A DNA stretch of 11,451 bases from Bacteroidaceae bacterium (lineage in GTDB: Bacteria; Bacteroidota; Bacteroidia; Bacteroidales; Bacteroidaceae). The stretch is taken from NCBI GenBank assembly GCA_900768625.1, contig CAAGDO010000080.1:1-11451 (forward strand), in the 5' to 3' direction. The position numbers and the translations under genes were made by a program. The first letter of the stretch is position 1; every line of letters starts with the position of its first letter. Positions 9,113-11,451 of this stretch are shown in pieces. The notes under the pieces were generated by a model, which was not told the DNA's origin, ran no database searches, and saw only the letters and a program-made list of their open reading frames with translations.

Positions 9113-9190
9113 TGTTCCAACCGTCTCCAGCCCTCAGTTCATACGCCCCAAAAGTGAATGGTGAAACTAAAAAGGGAAAAACTCTTAATA

Positions 9191-9216
9191 GTATACGCGT
9201 GCGCGCACGCGCGCAT
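9191..9216. other. Alternating purine-pyrimidine (Z-DNA-prone) tract
   Basis: All 26 bases alternate strictly between purine and pyrimidine, mostly CG and CA/TG steps, the pattern that favours Z-DNA. It contains the perfect 16-bp palindrome CGCGTGCGCGCACGCG (9196-9211). Its left part repeats 8424-8440 in inverted orientation. No function can be assigned from sequence. Confidence 0.6.
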
Positions 9217-9239
9217 TAGGAAATTGGTCCACCAAGGTT

Positions 9240-9440
9240 CACTGCCCGCCCCCAACCCCATCGTGTGACGCTCAAAGCCTCATCGTGTGACACCATCTCC
9301 TGTCCATCCTTGCCCATCCTCCGGCAATTTCCTAACTTCGCCTCCAGCTCTCCGCCCCAACCTTTCTCCCCCTCTTCCCTACCCCAACACCTCCAAACGC
9401 AAATGACCACACTCCAACGTCCTCCCAACGAAACCACCCA
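9240..9440. other. C-rich strand-asymmetric tract
   Basis: The plus strand is strongly enriched in C and T and nearly devoid of G runs. A 20-base pure pyrimidine run lies at 9361-9380. On the minus strand, four G runs of three to five (complement of 9355-9385) come close to a G-quadruplex motif, with one loop of nine bases. The open frames across it on both strands encode biased, low-complexity peptides and are not called as genes. Confidence 0.45.
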
Positions 9441-9493
9441 AAGACAAAAACCTCCTTCGCCGAATCAACTTCAGAAAAGGAGATGGATTGGTG

Positions 9494-9512
9494 AACGGAA
9501 ATGCTCCGTTTT
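9494..9512 (+). terminator. Weak terminator-like hairpin before the hsdS remnant
   Basis: AACGGA (9494-9499) and TCCGTT (9505-9510) form a 6-bp stem with a five-base loop, followed by further T residues on the plus strand. The stem is short and A/T-closed, so termination is uncertain. CTCCGTTTT recurs at 9531-9539, so it may only be a small repeat. It would block read-through into the cassette from the left. Confidence 0.3.
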
Positions 9513-9563
9513 TGGATGGGTGGATATACTCCGTTTTCAGCAATTCCTTACAACTTCGACAAT

Positions 9564-9613
9564 GAATTTGCTTGTGATAAACCCATTATCCCTATGAACT
9601 GCCGAAGGGGTGG
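9564..9613 (+). repeat. hsdS linker repeat, left copy
   Basis: This 50-base segment matches 10286-10333. The first 16 bases (GAATTTGCTTGTGATA) and the last 15 (CTGCCGAAGGGGTGG) are identical and the middle differs. In the right copy it encodes EFACDNPQYGKLPKGW. Here the equivalent EFACDN...LPKGW is broken by a one-base loss, putting TGA TAA in the frame of the following TRD. HsdS-like sequence begins exactly at its left edge, suggesting a recombination junction. Confidence 0.75.
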
Positions 9614-10285
9614 GCTTGGTGTAAGTTGGAGGCTTTTATAAATGACGCAACAGATTTTGTTGCAAGTGGTAGTTTTGCCTCTTTAAGAGAAAATGTAAGG
9701 TATTACGATGAGCCGGAGTATGCCATTCTTGTCCGTACAAAAGATTTTCAAAATGGTTTTACCAAAGGGTTAGTGTATACAGATAGGCATGGATATGAAT
9801 TTCTAGCAAATTCAAATCTCTTTGGAGGAGAGCTAATTCTACCCAATATTGGAGCTTCAATAGGAAAGGTATTCATTGTTCCACATTTGGATACACGAAT
9901 GACTTTAGCACCCAATTCAATAATGATAAAGTGCTTTAAGGATACACATAAAAAGTGGCTTCAATATCTATTTCTATCACCTTTTGGTCAAGAACAATTG
10001 CGCATAATATCCAGTTCTACTGCACAAGGAAAATTTAATAAGACTGATTTACGTGCTTTACAAATTCCTATCCCGCCATTTGATGAGCAGGAAAGAATAA
10101 TAAGTGAGGTTGAGTTTCTTTCCCGTTTTGTAGAAATGATAGAATATGGCCAAGGCAATTTGCAAGAAACAATCAAGCAAGCCAAATCAAAAATCCTTGA
10201 CCTCGCCATACACGGAAAGCTTGTACCCCAAGACCCGACAGACGAGCCAGCCAGTGAACTGCTCAAACGCATCAACCCTAAGGCG

Positions 10286-10333
10286 GAATTTGCTTGTGAT
10301 AACCCGCAGTATGGAAAGCTGCCGAAGGGGTGG
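10286..10333 (+). repeat. hsdS linker repeat, right copy
   Basis: This is the in-frame copy of the linker found at 9564-9613, lying between the coiled-coil spacer and the second TRD. Direct repeats bracketing a TRD are the usual substrate for exchange of specificity domains in hsdS genes. Confidence 0.75.
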
Positions 10334-10614
10334 TGCTTAATTCAAGGAAAGTCTTTGTATAAACCGATGAAATCAATAAAACCAAAAGGCTCGGTTTTCA
10401 ATTATATTGATATAAACTCTATTGACAATGCAAAACAAAGTATTGATAGCGTAAAGGTTGTAAAAACGGAAAATGCTCCAAGTCGAGCAAGCCGCTATAC
10501 ACAGAAAGGAGATATTGTATTTTCAATGGTTCGTCCCTATCTGAAAAATATAGCAATAGTGCCAGCTAATGATTGTATTGCATCGACTGGTTTTCGGATT
10601 TAGATTTCAAGCAG

Positions 10615-10761
10615 TCATAGCGTAGGCTCTAAGTGCTGCAAGTCTTTTTCGTTCTCGATAATCTGCATGATCAAATCCTCAGAATCAGCACCAGTGAATT
10701 CTGCCACAACAGCCACGACTTCTAAGATGATTGCCCATATTTTCTCAACCACAGAACTCAT
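10615..10761 (-). CDS. Hypothetical 48-residue protein (doubtful)
   Basis: An open frame from ATG at 10761 to TGA at 10615 would encode a short acidic protein starting MSSVVEKIWAIILEVVAVV, with a hydrophobic first half and a charged, Glu/Asp-rich second half (ENEKDLQHLEPTL). The frame stays open upstream to 10866, but that extension only translates the GGGCGTA repeat, so the internal ATG is preferred. I do not recognise the family, and no Bacteroidetes promoter precedes it on this strand. It begins about 12 bases past the end of the hsdS remnant on the opposite strand and may be a fragment of a larger lost gene. Confidence 0.3.
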   Translation of the reverse strand: MSSVVEKIWAIILEVVAVVAEFTGADSEDLIMQIIENEKDLQHLEPTL

Positions 10762-10777
10762 GCACTCCCATATACAC

Positions 10778-10808
10778 TTTGGATATCCCTGATAATGGTT
10801 TACCTTTG
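10778..10808 (+). promoter_or_regulatory. Bacteroidetes-type promoter with no ORF downstream
   Basis: TTTG (10778-10781), exactly 19 bases, then TACCTTTG (10801-10808) fit the Bacteroidetes promoter consensus TTG-N19/20-TAnnTTTG. The geometry is identical to that of the protease promoter. Transcription would start near 10813-10816, at the first base of a 13-bp stem. No ORF of useful size follows on this strand before the mobile element, so the product would be a structured RNA or a long leader. Confidence 0.65.
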
Positions 10809-10812
10809 CAGC

Positions 10813-11020
10813 GCTGTCAGGGGTTGCCTGGAGGGCGTAGGGCGTAGGGCGTAGGGCGGAAGCCAACCCCTGACAGGGATAACCACATGGTGGTAAACTG
10901 AACTTAGGGATAAGAACCTAAGGTCAAGTAATAACAGTTATAACGTACAACAGAGTCAACTACTATCAGGTCTAAGACATGAAAGCAGTCAACCTAAATC
11001 AGGAAACCACACTTTTCTGA
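10813..11020 (+). ncRNA. Candidate structured RNA or leader
   Basis: Directly after the promoter come successive potential hairpins: a 13-bp stem (10814-10826 with 10864-10876), ACCAC-ATG-GTGGT (10882-10894), CTTAGG / CCTAAG with an eight-base loop (10903-10922), and ATAAC-A-GTTAT (10931-10941). AGGGATAA precedes or overlaps the second and third stems (10875-10882, 10906-10913). A 17-base imperfect direct repeat, AGTCAAC....ATCAGG, occurs at 10954-10970 and 10987-11003. The right end is not defined; no terminator is seen before the mobile element. I do not recognise an RNA family. No reverse transcriptase or other partner gene is visible, though the sequence stops soon afterwards. Confidence 0.35.
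10814..10876. repeat. 13-bp inverted repeat enclosing a (GGGCGTA)n G-quadruplex motif
   Basis: CTGTCAGGGGTTG (10814-10826) and its exact reverse complement (10864-10876) enclose 37 bases. Inside, GGGCGTA is repeated three times and begins a fourth (10833-10856). Its four GGG runs, each separated by CGTA, make a canonical intramolecular G-quadruplex motif on the plus strand. Tandem heptamers of this kind can vary in number by slippage. Confidence 0.8.
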
Positions 11021-11023
11021 CGA

Positions 11024-11225
11024 AGGTTTGAGTAACTATTCAGCGATAGATGCTGTTGCTAATGACATCTTTAGGAGATAATTGGTATCATATTGAAGGA
11101 AATAGGCAGAAAATGCGAACAAAAAGATAGCAAGGATATCATTTAACTCCAATCCTTTGTAGATACTATTAACCCAAAAGGCTGATTATCAATTGTATTT
11201 GACCGCTGAATAGTTACAGGTTTGA
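11024..11225. mobile_element. 186-bp IS66-type non-autonomous element (MITE) with 8-bp target duplication
   Basis: The element itself is 11032-11217. Its ends are perfect 14-bp inverted repeats, GTAACTATTCAGCG at 11032-11045 and the complement at 11204-11217. Immediately outside, AGGTTTGA occurs at both 11024-11031 and 11218-11225, a perfect 8-bp target duplication. IS66-family elements are known for ends starting GTAA and for 8-bp duplications, so a deletion derivative moved by an IS66-family transposase is the best fit. The AT-rich interior has no ORF. Removing the element and one AGGTTTGA restores a continuous host sequence. Confidence 0.85.
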
Positions 11226-11386
11226 TTTAGAGTTTTATCTCTTCTAAATTCAATCATCACCTTTCTTTTTTGCCGTTTTTTGCCCTTTCTTCGGTCGAGT
11301 AGCTCGCTACACTGCCTCTTCAAGGCCCAAAAACTCCTCAAAAATAAAGATAAATCTTGAATTTCATAAAAGTCCAGACGACTTCA
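11226..11386. other. Intergenic region downstream of the minus-strand partial gene
   Basis: This region is T-rich on the plus strand with a small stem GTAGC-TC-GCTAC (11299-11310). On the minus strand AAGAT-TT-ATCTT (11358-11347) followed by TATTTTTG could act as a weak terminator for the gene ending at 11387. AGACGA (11376-11381) and TCGTCT (11403-11408) can pair across the stop codon of that gene. No start-containing ORF of note is present. Confidence 0.35.
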
Positions 11387-11451
11387 TTATCTCCACAAAG
11401 GTTCGTCTTGCCAATTGCGAGGAAATCCCATGGCAACAACGTCAATATTAG
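11387..11451 (-). CDS. C-terminal 20 residues of a probable Abi-family protein (partial)
   Basis: Only the end of the gene is in the window. The minus-strand frame enters from beyond 11451, encodes NIDVVAMGFPRNWQDEPLWR and stops at TAA (11387-11389), with TGA directly after. The MGFP.NW...PLW ending resembles what I recall of the C-terminus of Bacteroidetes Abi_2-type (AbiD/AbiF-like) abortive infection proteins, which are phage-defence proteins acting in the cytoplasm. Twenty residues cannot prove this. The neighbouring hsdS remnant makes a defence role plausible. The rest of the gene lies outside. Confidence 0.45.
   Translation of the reverse strand, partial: NIDVVAMGFPRNWQDEPLWR

Larger units (their letters stand above)
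8806..9563. other. Repeat-rich region without a convincing gene
   Basis: About 760 bases hold no ORF with recognisable protein features. Individually listed elements inside it are a 34-bp palindrome with a partial second copy, a 21-bp tandem repeat, an alternating purine-pyrimidine tract, a C-rich strand-asymmetric stretch and a terminator-like hairpin. In addition, TTAGGAAATTG (9216-9226) recurs inverted at 9325-9335, and CATCGTGTGAC occurs twice with 22-base spacing (9259-9269, 9281-9291). The short open frames here are low-complexity or lack support. Confidence 0.55.
9564..10603 (+). pseudogene. hsdS: Type I restriction-modification specificity subunit remnant or silent cassette
   Basis: HsdS sets the DNA target of type I restriction-modification enzymes through two target-recognition domains (TRDs) joined by helical spacers. 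Numbered from the TTG at 9626, residues about 1-155 form a first TRD ending in the typical GKFNKTDLRALQIPIPPFDEQ segment. Residues 156-200 are the coiled-coil spacer with AKSKILDLAIHGKLV, then DPTDEPASELL, then EFACDNPQYGKLPKGW (221-236), then a second TRD. That TRD ends at residue 325 (CIASTGFRI), well short of a full domain. Upstream, the DNA at 9564-9613 encodes a copy of the EFACDN...LPKGW linker with one base missing near 9580, so it is out of frame. Left of 9564 no HsdS-like coding continues. No ATG or promoter is seen, and TTG is an unlikely start. The segment is visibly more AT-rich than the protease. A functional short protein is possible but unlikely. Confidence 0.8.

Noticed and set aside
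9216..9597. Frames across the C-rich tract (9265-9597 plus, 9216-9437 minus)
   Set aside because: They are low-complexity Ser/Pro/Gln or Gly/Trp peptides. The plus frame enters the hsdS linker in the wrong frame.
9626..9628. TTG as a start codon giving a functional 325-residue HsdS
   Set aside because: HsdS-like coding (ELPKGW) continues upstream of the TTG in the same frame, no promoter is seen, and the second TRD is truncated, so a remnant is more likely.
10813..11020. Retron or group II intron
   Set aside because: No reverse transcriptase is encoded in the window and no group II 5' end or domain V-like hairpin was recognised.
11226..11345. Lys/Arg-rich minus-strand frame upstream of the mobile element
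   Set aside because: It has no start codon apart from a late internal ATG, and no recognisable family.

Overview
The window looks like Bacteroidales DNA, most likely a Prevotella-like organism. Three signs point there: a huge secreted protein ending in a type IX secretion (T9SS) type A sorting domain; two promoters that fit the Bacteroidetes form TTTG-N19-TAnnTTTG exactly; and a start codon with no Shine-Dalgarno sequence. Genus is an inference. There is one intact gene, and the rest is unusually rich in repeats, remnants and structured non-coding DNA.

Layout. Positions 1-163 and 8645-8805 are two inverted copies of a roughly 162-bp, hairpin-rich repeat. Between them, on the minus strand, is a single-gene unit with its own promoter (8334-8364) and intrinsic terminator (317-388). 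The gene (406-8268) encodes a 2620-residue subtilisin-type (S8) serine protease with a signal peptide, complete catalytic residues, a fibronectin type III domain, four large beta-rich modules, two Ig/cadherin-like domains and the T9SS tail. Positions 8806-9563 hold no convincing gene. They carry a near-perfect 34-bp palindrome, a 21-bp tandem repeat, an alternating purine-pyrimidine tract and a C-rich, strand-asymmetric stretch.

Positions 9564-10603 are a more AT-rich remnant of a type I restriction-modification specificity gene (hsdS). It has no usable start, begins exactly inside a sequence that is repeated between its two target-recognition domains, carries a one-base frame break, and is cut off within the second domain. 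It looks like a silent or decayed cassette. Beyond it lies a strong plus-strand promoter (10778-10808) followed by a series of hairpins and no ORF, the first hairpin holding a G-quadruplex motif in its loop. This is a candidate structured RNA or long leader. A 186-bp mobile element (11032-11217) with 14-bp inverted ends starting GTAA and a perfect 8-bp target duplication lies after it; it fits a non-autonomous IS66-type element. The last 65 bases encode the final 20 residues of a minus-strand gene resembling the C-terminus of Abi-family abortive-infection proteins.

How it works together. The protease is an independent secreted hydrolase unrelated to its neighbours. The right third (hsdS remnant, possible Abi-family gene, mobile element, structured RNA candidate) has the character of a defence or accessory region, though no complete defence system is visible inside the window.
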